The position numbers and the translations under genes were made by a program. Under the pieces are notes generated by a model that had not been told where the DNA came from, searched no databases, and saw only the letters and a program-made list of their open reading frames with translations. Of a stretch of DNA of 64,000 nucleotides, positions 1-11,000 are shown piece after piece; the stretch's first letter is position 1, and each line of letters begins with the position of its first letter. This stretch comes from Areca catechu (taxonomy: Eukaryota; Streptophyta; Magnoliopsida; Arecales; Arecaceae), in the NCBI GenBank assembly GCA_021397845.1, contig CM038053.1, forward strand, positions 115,832,472-115,896,471, written 5' to 3'.

Positions 1-88
1 CGGAGCTGGAAACTAACTCCGGGCTCACCACATCATCAGTCCCAGGAGGCCCAACCTTTTCTCCTTGACTTCCTACGGTCTCAGCCAT
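1..88 (-). CDS. N-terminal part of a possible antisense ORF of a Tat-type element
   Basis: From an ATG at 88 on the minus strand, 29 codons stay open to the window edge. The product begins MAETVGSQGEKVGPPGTDD and is acidic and low in complexity. Tat-type Gypsy elements often carry a gene antisense to gag-pol between pol and the 3' LTR, and this frame has that position and orientation. I do not recognise a domain in so short a piece. It could be chance. Confidence 0.3.
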   Translation of the reverse strand, partial: MAETVGSQGEKVGPPGTDDVVSPELVSSS

Positions 89-692
89 GACAAAAGAATG
101 AAACAAATAAACAAAAGGAAGATTCTACCTGCAGAAGGAATCGATGGCCAAGAATAGGGAAAGCTGAGCCAAACCTGATGGTATGCAAGGTTGAAGAAGC
201 TTCCTCAGCCAGACCTTTTCTCCTTCTCATAAAGGACAAGAAAGCTCCAAGATGACGTCTTGATAGACGGAACCATCTTCCCAAATCTGCCACGGACGCT
301 CGAGATGGGTGCACAATCTCAAACAGCCCTAAACTGATTTGATGTGGAAGGGACTGAAGGTCATAATCTGCACAAATCAATGGCTAAGGTGGAACGCACT
401 TCTTATCCAAGGGACAAGAAGAGGCCATGACCACTGCCCAAATCCCAACCAAAAGATCGGCTGAACTGTCGCATAACAAAAAAAAGAGGGACAGTCCCTG
501 GTATGCCCACTCCTATTTTAAATCCCAATCAGGGGATGATAGCTGTCCGTCACCTGATCCTTGAATCAGCCAGCAGTTATGGCAGACGGTCCAATCAGAG
601 ATTTTGTAATCATCTACCGCACCATTCCCCAGGAGAAAATGATAAACCAGTAATAGTCACACTCTTTGAGGCATATTATCGCTTCGAAAATT

Positions 693-708
693 AAGAGTGG
701 GGGGCAAC
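693..708 (+). other. Polypurine tract and 3' LTR start
   Basis: AAGAGTGGGGGGCAAC lies directly before the LTR opening TGTTGGG at 709. A G-rich run abutting TG is the usual plus-strand primer site of Ty3/Gypsy elements. Confidence 0.6.
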
Positions 709-901
709 TGTTGGGATATATTGGTTCAAGCACAGATCAGCCACCGGTTCGACCGACCGAAGACATTTCTTCTAAACCATGCACTTTAAACCAAAGTATC
801 TGGAAGAAACCAAACAACTGACGGATAGGCCAAAGCCGAAGCCCTCAACTTCATCTGAAGAGTCAGCTTGTGGCCCCTATTGAAGATAGGACCTTCGGCC
901 T

Positions 902-1616
902 TGATGGGGACATCGCCAGCACTGATCTCGGAGCAATCACAAATCCCGGAAGATATACCTAATAAATTAGTTTGGAATTTATTTTTTTGAAATTTGAATT
1001 ATGATTTGGTTGGTTATGATTGAGATATGGATAGGCTTATCTTATCCTATCTTGTATTTGAATTTGAGTCATCCCTATCTTTTTATCCTGTATTCAAATT
1101 TAAACGAGGGTTGGACAGGTCTATAAATACCACCCTCAGTTCTTTGTAAAAAAATCAGTTTGGTCAATAAAGAGTTTGTTTGAAAAGAGTTTTTTCTTTT
1201 CGTTCGCCCCGTATGGGGAGGGTGAGAGGCCCGTCTGTGCTTCACTTTCGAGCGTTGAGGGGTGAGAGACTCTAGTTATCCCCTTTTCCCTGTCGAGTCC
1301 CCTCTAGGTCTTAGGGATTTTCCTTCATGGCCCCAGGTAGTGATTTGGGTAGGATGCCCTAGGCTCCGCATGTAGTGAGATAGGTGGGATGCCCTAGGCT
1401 ACATGTAATGAGATGGGTGAGATGCCCTAGAGGTGAGATGTCTCTCCGTGAATGTAAGTTCCAAGTCCTAGAGTGTCTAATTTTCCTACCCTCCATTCCT
1501 ATTTTTTCCTTCACCACTACCAAAGAAAAATAAAAAAAATTAAAAAAATTAGGATACCCTAATCTTCGGTGACTTCTCAGCTCGTCGATGATCCTTTCCT
1601 AATCTGTCCTCCATCA
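902..1616 (+). repeat. 5' LTR of the non-autonomous element
   Basis: The LTR runs from TGATGGGGAC to CCATCA. A TATA box (TATAAATA, 1122-1129) is followed about 40 bp on by AATAAA (1166-1171), a plausible promoter/polyadenylation pair bounding the R region. Around 1340-1445 there are about three imperfect copies of a 30-bp unit built on GATGCCCTAG and CATGTAGTGAGATG. The matching right LTR has the same TATA box at 3228-3235. Confidence 0.9.
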
Positions 1617-1620
1617 TTTT

Positions 1621-1633
1621 TGGTATCAGAGCT
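1621..1633 (+). other. Primer binding site, tRNA-Met type
   Basis: TGGTATCAGAGCT lies 4 bp after the LTR end. It matches the complement of plant initiator tRNA-Met 3' ends (TGGTATCAGAGC) for 12 bases. Confidence 0.85.
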
Positions 1634-2983
1634 AGAAAGTTAGGGTACCTTCGTATCATCCAGATTTCCTCTTACCAGTCCCTCCACTTTCCCAGATCCA
1701 AAGAAAAAAAAAAAAATCTCCTAACCAGTGTCTTCCCTCTCCTGTGATCCACTGCCCACCGCCTCACCACAGTCCCCCAACCCTCTCCGACGATCTGCCG
1801 CAGCCACCTCGTACCCATCTTCCCTATCGATCCGATCATCCCCAAGATCCACAATCGCCTCGGCTAGCTCGTGACCATCCACACAGCAGCGATCTCGTCT
1901 TCATCCGCTGGCCTCCCACGGGTGCTTCCTGCAACCGCCCCCTCACCGTACCCTCCTCTCTGCCCTCCTGTTGGCAAATCGACTCCACCGCCTCCCTCTA
2001 TCCAGGAAATCCATGCTTACCAAGCCGAGCGAGTGACGCCGCTGCCCACTCTATCCTATCCACCGTGCCCTCCCCAATCCTCCTTCCCCATGGATGCCCA
2101 AAACCGTGCCCAGGATCTCGCCGCCTCCATCCTCACTGCCATTGCCCCAACCATCCTCAGATGCCAAGGCTGACTCCGTCTCCTCCATTCCTAGACATCA
2201 TCGTTTTCACCATCGTCACCGGCTCCACCGACGGCTTTGGCAAGGCCTTCGCCATCTAGCTAGCCCACCACGGCCTCCACCTCATCCTCGTCGGCCGCAA
2301 CTCCGACAGCTCCAGCAAACAATCCTCGACCGTGCTGCTCTTCTTCCAGTCGGATCCACCAAAGCTCCTTCCACTACCGAAGATGCCCCAAAGCTCCATC
2401 AGCCTCCACCCAGACCGAGCCCCCCCTCCTCTCTGCCTCCCGTGAAGCCCCGTCTTTGCCAAACACCAACGGCTGCCCCTCTCTTCACCCACTACTGGCA
2501 AATCGATGCTCCACCGTCATCAACATTTTCAGCCAACTCCCAATCCCATTCGAAACCCCCTGTGTCACAGATCTGCTCAACGCCGCCCTACTGGTCTTCT
2601 CCTCCAAATCCCTGCCGGTTTCTTCTCCCCACCATGCTGTCGTCAATTACAGGGATGGATCAGTGCCTCCCCTCTATCCAAACCGCCACTCTGACTCCAA
2701 CCCTGTCGCCGCCTACCGGATCTGCCTCCAAGGACCGGAACCTCTAGGTGTTCCGCACGCTCGTCAAAGCAGATAGCCCCTGGCATGAACGTGAAAGTAG
2801 CCTCCTTCTACACACTTCTCAGGGCAAAGCCGGCATCCTCTTGGGAGTTCAAGCTGCACAGATTTCAGAGTTACCTGATTTTCAATGCTGCACGATCCTT
2901 GGAGCCAAACAGATCTCAAAGCATAGCCCTTTGATTGATTGGATTCAATTTCACCAACATCCCCCCTGATTCTTACTCGAATC
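1634..2983 (+). other. Internal region of the non-autonomous element, proline-rich reading frames
   Basis: This region is C-rich and unlike the surrounding AT-rich DNA. Open frames exist (1744-2259, 2094-2747, 2748-2969), but their products are runs of P, S, R and H typical of translated C-rich DNA and show no domain apart from the reductase-like segment at 2194-2338. The motif TGGCAAATCGA occurs twice (about 1972 and 2488), each time after a similar TCTCTNCCC context, hinting at an internal duplication. I regard it as assembled host sequence carried by the element rather than a functional gene. Confidence 0.5.
2194..2338 (+). pseudogene. Fragment resembling plant very-long-chain 3-ketoacyl-CoA reductase (KCR), captured by a retrotransposon
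   Basis: The frame starting at 2194 reads IVTGSTDGFGKAFAI, a stop, then LAHHGLHLILVGRN. This matches the layout of the Rossmann NADPH-binding start of short-chain dehydrogenases of the KCR type: TGxxxGxGxA/S glycine loop, conserved TDG(I/F)GKAFA, then the second strand ending in LVGRN. KCR reduces 3-ketoacyl-CoA in very-long-chain fatty acid elongation at the ER. Only about 48 codons are recognisable. There is an in-frame TAG at 2257, and the catalytic Ser-Tyr-Lys region is not visible. The fragment lies in element sense orientation between PBS and 3' LTR. It is probably a dead capture. Confidence 0.55.
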
Positions 2984-2990
2984 AGGAGAA

Positions 2991-3722
2991 TGATGGGGAC
3001 ATCGCCAGCACTGATCCTGGAGCAATCACGAATCCTGGAACTGCACGAATCTCGAAAGATATACCTAATAAATTAGTTTGGGATTTATTTTTTTGAAATT
3101 TGAATTATGATTTGGTTGGTTAGGATTGAGATATGGATAGGCTTATCTTATCCTATCTTGTATTTGAATTTGAGTCATCCCTATCTTTTTATCCTGTATT
3201 CAAATTCAAACGAGAGTTGGACAGGTCTATAAATACCACCCTCAGTTCTTTGTAAAAAAATTAGTTTGGTCAATAAAGAGTTTGTTAGAAAAGAGTTTTT
3301 TCTTTTCGTTCACGCCGTATGGGGAGGGTGAGAGGCTCGTCTGTCCTTCGCTTTCGAGCGTCGAGGGGTAAGAGACCCTAGTTATCCCCTTTTCCCTATC
3401 GGGTCCCCTCTAGGTCTTAGGGATTTTCCTTCACGGTCCCAGGTAGTGATTTGGGTAGGATGCCCTAGGCTCCGCATGTAGTGAGATGGGTGAGATGCCC
3501 TAGGCTACATGTAGTGGGATGGGTGAGATGCCCTAGAGGTGAGATGTCTCTCCGTGAATGTAAGTTCCAAGTCCTAGAGTGTCTAATTTTTCTACCCTCC
3601 ATTCCTATTTTCTCCTTCGCCACCACCATAGAAAAATAAAAAAAATTAAAAAAATTAGGATACCCTAATCTTCAGTGACTTCTCAGCTCACCAACGATCC
3701 TATCCTGATCTGTCCCCCATCA
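2991..3722 (+). repeat. 3' LTR of the non-autonomous element, with TSD GGCCT after it
   Basis: Nearly identical to 902-1616, with the same TG/CA ends, TATA box (3228-3235), AATAAA and the short GATGCCCTAG repeats. It carries an extra 18 bp near 3041 compared with the left copy. GGCCT at 3723-3727 repeats 897-901. Confidence 0.9.
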
Positions 3723-3727
3723 GGCCT

Positions 3728-4093
3728 GAACCCTAATAATTCCACATGGAATTTACCCTCCGCACTCCAGTGGGCTTGCATCTTTGTCTAGATGAAGTCA
3801 TTTAAAAATCCACTACCAACAAACTTACCTAGGAGAGTTGCCTTCCATTGACTACTTGATTGATTGAGCTCTTTGTTGATGAAGGCCACAACCCGTGCAA
3901 ACCATTAAGCATGTGATGTCTCCCACTAAAATCGTCGACTCTAATGAACTAGTTTGGACCAAGACCAAGCCCTATCCAATGTCTTTGCCCCACTATAATT
4001 AGGAACCCACTTAGGAGGTGAAGCCATTGCCCCTAAATTTGCTCGATGAGAGGTCCAAACCCTTCTTGTGAGATGCCAAATTGAGGCTCATAG
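3728..4093. other. Unassigned sequence between two LTR insertions
   Basis: No open frame, LTR end or repeat is recognised here. By the TSD argument its left edge should continue the outer Gypsy LTR begun at 709, but no PBS or terminal CA could be placed. Confidence 0.4.
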
Positions 4094-4689
4094 TGTTGTC
4101 CAGCAAGACAATTTAAGAAGAGGGGTGATTGAATTTTTCAAAATTAAAATCAAGTATGCAACAATTTTAAAAGAAGTGAAGTGAGTAAATAGTGGAAGCA
4201 ATATGTCAAAACACAATTAAATGAAGTGAAGATGGAAAGCAAATAAGATAACAAGAAAACTACAATCAAACACTAAGATTTTATAGTAATTCAGTACCAA
4301 ATCCAAGCACCTACATCTATTCTCTAAGTATACCCTTGGAGATTTTATTATAATCCCTCAATATTATAGCCAGATTACTTTTCTAGACTCATAATCCAAA
4401 ATTTAGTTGGTTTTTTCAGGTTTACAAACCAAAACCTTTTTTCTTAAGCCTATCCTAGACTTACACTCCAATTTCAAGCTTAGATGGATCTATCCTCAAG
4501 TTTCAATTTCAATTGAAACTTATTTACAACTAAGTATAATAAATACAAAGAAAAAATTAAACATAAAGATCCTTAAAGAGGAAATAAAAGTCGATGAAAT
4601 ACTTGAAGACTGATCAAGAAAGTATTGGAATTTATGAGCTTTTCTTCTTGCTTCAAATCTACTAAAATTTTAAACTTTTTGATGGTTAG
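4094..4689 (-). repeat. Left half of a minus-strand Sirevirus-type LTR (D), probably solo
   Basis: Read on the minus strand, this is the 3' part of a Copia LTR of the same type as those of A and B. It has a pyrimidine-rich CCCCTCTTCTTAAATTG near the end, terminal AACA, and the conserved block of a purine-rich GTAGGTGCTTGG then CCGAATTACTATAAAATC (plus-strand 4270-4350), which corresponds to GTAGGTGCTTGG...ATCGAACCACTATA in A. It opens TGTTGTCCAGC at 4094 on the plus strand. Element A has split it at 4689; it resumes at 34026. No internal coding region is attached, so it is probably a solo LTR. Confidence 0.65.
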
Positions 4690-6264
4690 TATTGGCTTTA
4701 GCTCTCTGATTTTGATGAATAACAAAATGTTGAATATATATTTTGACTAATGTTTCAATTGGAGTATGAATTTCAGGATATAGGTACATCAATTTCTTCA
4801 CTCAAGTGTATCAAAATTGCTAACATCAAAGCAAGATAAATTTCGATGTTTAAGTTGTCTTCTCACCTTGGAATATTGATAAAATGATCACTTTGGCCCT
4901 TATAAAGATGAGTCTAAGAGGTTCTTGGACAAAATTTAGAAATTTCAGAGTTTGGCACACATTTTGAAATGGCACAATGCAAGTGTCAATTCATGGATCA
5001 AGTGTCGACTCACAGGTCAACTTATGAAGAAAGTATCGACACTTCCGAAGACTGGCATGTAAAGTTTCAGATGGCATGCCAGGTATCAACTCATAGGTCA
5101 ACTCACAAACTCAAGTGTCGACTCACAAGCTTCAAGTGTCAACTCACAGGTCAACTCAAGGCCTGAGAATAGAAAATGAACATAACATGCTATTTCAAGG
5201 TCTTTTTACCTAGTGTCGACTCAAAAGAATGACTCACAGACTCAAGTGTCGACTCACAAATCCAACTGTCAACTTAGAGACCAATTCAAAGCCTGAGAGC
5301 AAAAGTAAAGCAGAACCCTGGAAATTTAAATTTACACCTAGTGTCGATCCAAGTGTCGACTCATAAATTTCAAGTGTTGACTCACAGATCAACTCATGAA
5401 GAAATTCAAGTGTCGACACTTAGTGTAACGACTAGTTTTCTAGAATTTTAGAATTATTTCCAAACAGCTCTAAACAGTTAGTTTCTTCACTCTAACAGTC
5501 TCCAACGATCTTTTCAGTATTTTTAAGCTATTTATCACTCACCAAACTCATTGAAGACATGAATCCAAGAAGAGACAAAGTTTATCTTTTGAGAAAAGAC
5601 AAGTGTGAGCTAAAAAGTTGATTCCACCTGAAAAAGTCTTCAACTCAGCTTTGAGCCTTCAAATCATTAGCCAAAAAGAGTGCATTCAAAGATTCCAGAA
5701 GGAGACAACTCAAGCATTCAAGAAGAGCTTCATCAACATTTATTTCCACTCATTTAGGAGCTATTTCTTATGCTTATTTATGTGTACTTGCTTTTATTTG
5801 TTGTTGCTAGTTTTAAAGGTATTGAAACTAGTGTTAAAGGTTGTTGGTGAGCCTAAGAGATAAAACCAACTAGGATTTGACTTGTAAGCCTGGATTAAAA
5901 ATAAGTTATAAAGGTTGTTGGTGAGCCTAGGTGATAAAACCAACGAGGTTTGACTTGTGAGCCTTAGAAAACAAGTCGATTATAATCTTGGATAGATTAT
6001 AGTGAAAATTTTTAAGGAAAAGCTTGGAGAGTGGATGTAGGTGCTTGGAATGCATCGAACCACTATATATATGTATGTTTGTGATTGTTTGCTTCTTTCT
6101 TCACTTGCTTTTTATTACTTTGCACTTAATTTGCTACTTCTTCTGCATATCTCATTTAGCACAATCACTTTGCTACACAAACACTCTAAATTCAGCACAT
6201 AACTATTTAAACTTTTTAAAATACCCAATTTACCTCCCCTCTTGGATTACCTTGCTAAGCAACA
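4690..6264 (+). repeat. 5' LTR of Sirevirus A
   Basis: 1,575 bp. The first dinucleotide is TA instead of TG, while the right LTR keeps TG. It contains a palindrome array (4975-5430), the ACGGCTAG-type block typical of this lineage in degraded form, tandem GGTTGTTGGTGAGCCTA blocks (about 5838 and 5907), a GGATGTAGGTGCTTGG...ATCGAACCACTATATA block (6033-6070) and a CCCCTCTTGGATTACC end. Flanked on the left by GTTAG. Confidence 0.9.
4975..5430 (+). repeat. Array of GTGTCGACTCA/GTGTCGACAC motifs in the 5' LTR of A
   Basis: About a dozen copies of the 11-mer GTGTCGACTCA or its palindromic form GTGTCGACAC are spaced irregularly over 450 bp. Intact copies include 5010, 5116 and 5245; many others are decayed to GTGTCAACTCA, GTGTTGACTCA or GTATCGAC, as expected from loss of the central CpG. 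The matching array in the right LTR lies at about 32710-33180. Conserved palindrome clusters in LTRs are a known Sirevirus feature. Confidence 0.8.
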
Positions 6265-6266
6265 AG

Positions 6267-6278
6267 TGGTATCAAAGC
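6267..6278 (+). other. Primer binding site of A
   Basis: TGGTATCAAAGC begins 2 bp after the LTR end. It matches the tRNA-Met-type PBS (TGGTATCAGAGC) with one change, and element B has the same variant. Confidence 0.85.
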
Positions 6279-6321
6279 TTGGTACTCTGCTTGTTGGTCC
6301 AACGATCTTGAGTTAAAGATA

Positions 6322-8068
6322 ATGGCAGTCCAAATCGATATTGGTATTGTAGAAGGATAAGCCTCAAACCGTCCCCCACTATTTAATGGCACAAACTACA
6401 CTTACTGGAAGACACGCATGCGCATATATATATTCAAGCTATTGATTATAACATTTGGAAAACTATAGTTAAAGGCCCTCATCAGCCCATTGTCTTGATT
6501 AATGGCATTCCCATCCCTAAATTAGAAGAAGATTGGGATAAGAATGACATTAAGCAAACAGAGCTTAATGCTAAGGCCATGAACTTATTATTTTGTGCAC
6601 TTGATCCAAGTGAATTTAATAGAATATCCAACTATACTTCTGTCAAAGAAATTTAGGATACACTTGAAGTTATCTATGAGGGTACACATCAAGTGAAGAC
6701 TATCAAAATAAACATGCTCATTCATACTTATAAGATGTTTAGGATGGAATCAACTAAAATAATTAGTGAAATGTATACTAGATTTACAAACATTGTTAAT
6801 GGCATAAGAAGTTTAGGAAAAGTGATTTCTAATGCTGAACTTGTTAACAAAATTCTTAGATCTCTTCCAGCTTCTCGGGATCCTAAAGTCACTGCCATTG
6901 AGGAAGCTAAAGATGTCAATACTCTTCTTCTTGAGCATCTCTTGGGATCATTGATGACCTATAAGCTATCATTAAAGCAGAAAATGATAGATAATGATAA
7001 CCAAGGAAGAGTCAAGTGATGAATCTGAAGAAAGCTATTACATTCAAGTCCATAACCAAGGAAGAGTCAAGTGATGAATCTGATGAAGAGAATGAAGAAG
7101 ATGAGACAGCTCTCATTTCAAGAAAATTTAAGAAATTCATGAAAAGAAAGAGGTTCAATTACAAGAAAAAGCCACAAAAAGGAGATCATAGCAAGGAAAA
7201 AGAAAAAGAAAATGAAAGAGAGCAACCAATATGCTTTGAGTATAAGAAACCCGGACACTACAAAATGGATTACCCCATACTCAAGAAAAGCAAAAAGAAA
7301 TTCAGAAAAAAGGCTATGATGGCAACATGAAAGAGAGTGAAGACTCAAGCTCCAATGAAGAACAGCAAGAGTGGCCAACCTTTGCTTTATGGCCAATGAA
7401 GAAGAGGTAATAAGCCTTGAACTTGAAAATGAATTTACATTTGATGAATTACATGATGTTTTTGATGAATTAGTTATAGAATATCAAAAACTTAAATTGA
7501 AAAACAAAGAATTGAAAAAATAAAACTTAGAGCTTTCAAAATCAACCAATAAGGTTTTAATAGAAAATGAAAGTTTGATTCAAGAAATAAAAACTTGAAT
7601 GAACAAATCATTGTCTTAAAAAAGGAAAAAGAAGATCTTGTGAAAGAAAAAGACTCTTTGAAGAAGGATAAAATTTTTGCTAGAAATGAAAAACTTGCTA
7701 AACAAAACAAAAAGTTTTTGCTAGAAAATAAGAAATACAAAGAAGAACTTGAAAAAGTGAAGCCATTTGTTGAAAAGTTTATCTATAGTTCTGAAAAACT
7801 AAACATGCTTTTAAATAATCAAATAGCAGTATTTAACAAAGCTGGCTTAGGTTTTAAATCATAAAAGTAGCAAAAATATTTCAAAAATTTCTTTGTACCT
7901 ACTTCCTCTAGTATTACTTGTTATGCTTGTAGTAAAATAGGACACAAATCTTATATGTGTGACAAAAAAAAGTTAAATGCTGTTAGGAAGGTTTGGGTTC
8001 CAAAAGGAACCACTACAACTAACCCAAAAGGATCCAAGATGACTTGGATACCTAAAGTTTTCACTTGA
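6322..8068 (+). pseudogene. Degenerate gag of Sirevirus A
   Basis: The frame starts MAVQIDIGIVEG at 6322. A Copia-type gag domain follows (FNGTNYTYWKTRMR, then FCALDPSEFNRI and MFRMESTKIISEMY), coding for the nucleocapsid shell precursor. A first zinc knuckle at 7232 has lost two of its four ligands (second and last Cys are both Tyr). A second CCHC near 7921 is intact (CYACSKIGHKSYMC). Between them is a charged, Lys/Glu-rich coiled-coil-like stretch (about 7490-7800). Breaks: TAA at codon 13, a TAG near 6656, a 55-bp tandem duplication at 6999-7108 that shifts frame, stops around 7521 and 7862. The frame ends at TGA 8066. Close homologue: B gag at 18619. Confidence 0.85.
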
Positions 8069-8079
8069 CTTATTTTGTA

Positions 8080-11000
8080 GGTGTGTCTTGTAACCAAGGA
8101 TAAAATAAGAATGTGGTATCTTGATAGCGGTTATTCAAGACACATGACTGGGAATGTAAGATAATTCTCATCTCTAGAAGCTTTAAATAGTAGAAACATG
8201 ATATTTTGTGATAATGGAAAGGGCAAACTTGTCGGCATCGGTAAAGTCCATATCACCCCTTCTACTTATGTTGATAATGTTTTGTTTGTTGATGGTTTAA
8301 AATACAATTTGTTTAGTATAAGCCAATTTTATGACAAAGGATTTAAAGTAGTTTTTGAATCTTGTATGTGCATGGTATCTAGTCTAGATGACAATGGTAT
8401 CAGGTTCATTGATCATAGGAATGGAAATATTTACATGGTTGATCTTGATGATCTACCTATACAAAATGGTCAATGCCTAGTGGCTAAGGAAGCCAAGATA
8501 AATGAAACTAGTTGGCTTTAGCATCGTAGACTAGGACATGCAAGTATACATTTGCTTTCGAAATTAAATAAAAAGAATTTTATAAAAGATTTGCCAAAAC
8601 TTACTTTTGAAAAAGATAAGTTTGTAGTGCATGTCAACTTGGAAAACAAACAAAATCTTCTTTCAAACCAAAGAAGTAGTGTCTACAACTAGACCCTTAG
8701 AATTGCTTCACATAGACCTCTTTGGACCAACTAGAATAACTAGTTTGGGAGATAAGAAGTATGGTCTAGTAATTGTAGATGACTTTTCTCGTTTTACATG
8801 GGTAATGTTTGTAGCTCACAAAGATGAAACCTTTTTTGCATTCATTAAGTTTCATAAGAAAGTTTCAAATGAAAAAGGTATTTCAATTATTTCTTTACAT
8901 AGTGATCATGGTACTGAATTTGAAAATCATTATTTTGAAATATTTTGCAATGAAAATGGTATTAATCATAAATTTTCTGTACCTAGGATACCTCAACAAA
9001 ATGGGATGGTAAAAAGAAAGAATATGACTCTATAAGAAATGGCATGCATAATACTTTGTAAAAATGATTTACCTAGATATTTTTGGACTGAAGTCATAAA
9101 TATTGCTTGCTATGTTTTGAATCATATTTTAATCCATCCAATTTTAAAGAAAATGCCTTACAAACTTTGGAAAGGTAGAAAACCTACTATAAAATATTTT
9201 TGTGTATTTGGATGCCGTTGTTTCATTCTAAACAATGGTAAAAATAATCTTAGTAAATTTGATGCCAAATCAGATGAAGATTCTTCTTAGGATACTCTAC
9301 TTCTAGCACGGCATATAGGATCTTCAATAGAAGAACTCTTCTATTTGAAGAATTCATCCATGTAGTATTTGATGAAACTAATAAAAAATCTTCTAGAAAA
9401 GAAGATACTCTTGATGATGAAACATGTATTCAAAAGTTTGGAAGAATGATAATCAATGAAGAAGCTTTCAAAGAACAAGATGGTGATCAAGAAATGAAGA
9501 ACAAGTATAAGAAGTTGGAGCATCAACATCCAAACCATTGCCTAAAGAATGGAGGTATGTCTATGGACACCCTAAAGAACTTATCATTGGTGATCTATCA
9601 AAAGGGGTAAGTACTCGTTCCTTAATAAGAAATATTTGTGATTATCTAGCATTTGTATCTCAAGTAGAACTAAATCAATTGAAGAAGCTGAAAAAGATTC
9701 AAACTAGATAAATACTATGAAAGATGAGTTAAATCATTTTAAAAGAAACAAAGTTTGGAATTTAGTTAAAAGACCTTCTAATGTTTCAATAATAGGAACA
9801 AAATGGATTTTCAGAAATAAACTTGATGAAAATGGCTTAGTAACTAGAAATAAAGCTAGATTAGTTGCAAAAGGCTATAATCAAGAAGAGTGTATTGATT
9901 TTGATGAAATATTTGCACCTATTGCTAGATTAGAAGTAATTAGATTGTTACTTACTTTTGCTTGTTTTATGGATTTCAAGTTATTTCAAATGGATGTCAA
10001 AAGTACCTTTTTGAATGGTTTTATTGAAGAAGAAGTTTATATTAAACAGCCCCCTGGTTTTGAAAATTATGAATGCCCTGATCATGTTTTTAAACATCAT
10101 AAAACCTTGTATGGTTTAAAACAAGCTCCAAGAGCTTGGTATGATAGACTAAGTACTTTTTTGCTTGAAAATGGATTTTCTAGAGGCAATGTTAACACTA
10201 CACTATTTTTGAAAAAGAAAAATGATGATTTATTAGTAGTACAAATTTATGTTGATGATATCATTTTTAGTGCTACTAATAAAATTCTTTGTCAAGAGTT
10301 TGCCAAGCTTATGTAGGGTAAGTCCGAGATGAGTATGATAGGAGAATTAAACTTCTTCCTCGGACTCCAAATCAAGCAAACCAAAGAAGAGATCTTCATC
10401 AACCAAGCTAAATACACAAAAAAAATCTTATAGAAGTTTGGGATGGAGAGCACCAAACCACTAGGTACTCCTATGAGCCCTTCTTGTAAACTTGATAAAG
10501 ATGAATCAGGTAAAAATGTAGATCAAAAGTTATATAGAGATATCATTGGTTCACTGTTATATTTAACTGTAAATAGGCCAGATATCATGTTTAGTGTATA
10601 TATATGTGCTAGATATTAGTCTGCTCCTAAAAAGTCTCATTTGTTGGCTGTTAAACGAATACTTAGATATCTATCTAGCATAATTGATATTGGACTATGG
10701 TACTCTAGAGACTCATCTATTGAATTGATTACATATTCTGATGCTGACTTTGCTGGATTCAAACTAGATAGGAAAAGTATAAGTGAAACCTGTCAATTTC
10801 TTTGAGTGAATTTGATTTCATTGTTTATCGAGAAACAAAATTCGATTACCCTATCTATGATGGAAGCTGAATATATAGTAGCTAAAAGTTGTTGTGCTCA
10901 AATCCTATTGATCAAACAATAACTCGAAGACTTTGGCATAAAATTAAATAAAACTCCCATAAGATGTGATAATACTAGTGCAATAAATCTAACTAAAAAT

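Larger units (their letters stand above)
1..901 (+). mobile_element. 3' end of a Tat-like Ty3/Gypsy retrotransposon, cut by the window edge
   Basis: The segment holds the start of an antisense reading frame (1-88), about 600 bp of AT-rich non-coding sequence, a G-rich polypurine tract (693-708) and the first 193 bp of a 3' LTR opening with TGTTGGGATATATTGG at 709. The LTR opening resembles that of the Gypsy element at 60521 (TGTTTGGATATCCCGG), which suggests the same broad family. The LTR is interrupted at 901 by another element whose target duplication is GGCCT. Sequence after 3727 should be the rest of this LTR, but I could not identify its end. No pol sequence lies inside the window, so the lineage is inferred from the antisense ORF arrangement and LTR resemblance only. 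Confidence 0.6.
902..3722 (+). mobile_element. Complete non-autonomous LTR retrotransposon (TRIM/LARD-like) with a captured gene fragment
   Basis: Two direct repeats of 715 and 732 bp (902-1616, 2991-3722) begin TGATGGGGAC and end CCATCA, forming the short terminal inverted repeat TGATGG/CCATCA. The perfect 5-bp duplication GGCCT flanks the element (897-901 and 3723-3727). A tRNA-Met-type PBS follows the left LTR, and a short purine run (2984-2990) precedes the right one. The internal region is only about 1.4 kb and has no gag, protease, RT or integrase, so the element must have been mobilised in trans. It instead holds proline-rich, GC-rich sequence including a ketoacyl-reductase-like segment. 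The two LTRs differ by scattered substitutions and an 18-bp indel near 3041. Confidence 0.9.

Noticed and set aside
81..380. 99-codon minus-strand frame near the left edge
   Set aside because: Different frame from the short antisense start at 88, no recognisable domain, and located in leader-like DNA.
1744..2747. Proline-rich frames of 171 and 217 codons taken as a gene
   Set aside because: C-rich low-complexity sequence inside a non-autonomous LTR element; only the short reductase-like segment is recognisable.
4975..5430. Regularly recurring GTGTCGACTCA as a CRISPR-like or satellite array
   Set aside because: Spacing is irregular, units are 10-12 bp, and the array is part of two matching LTRs of a Copia element.
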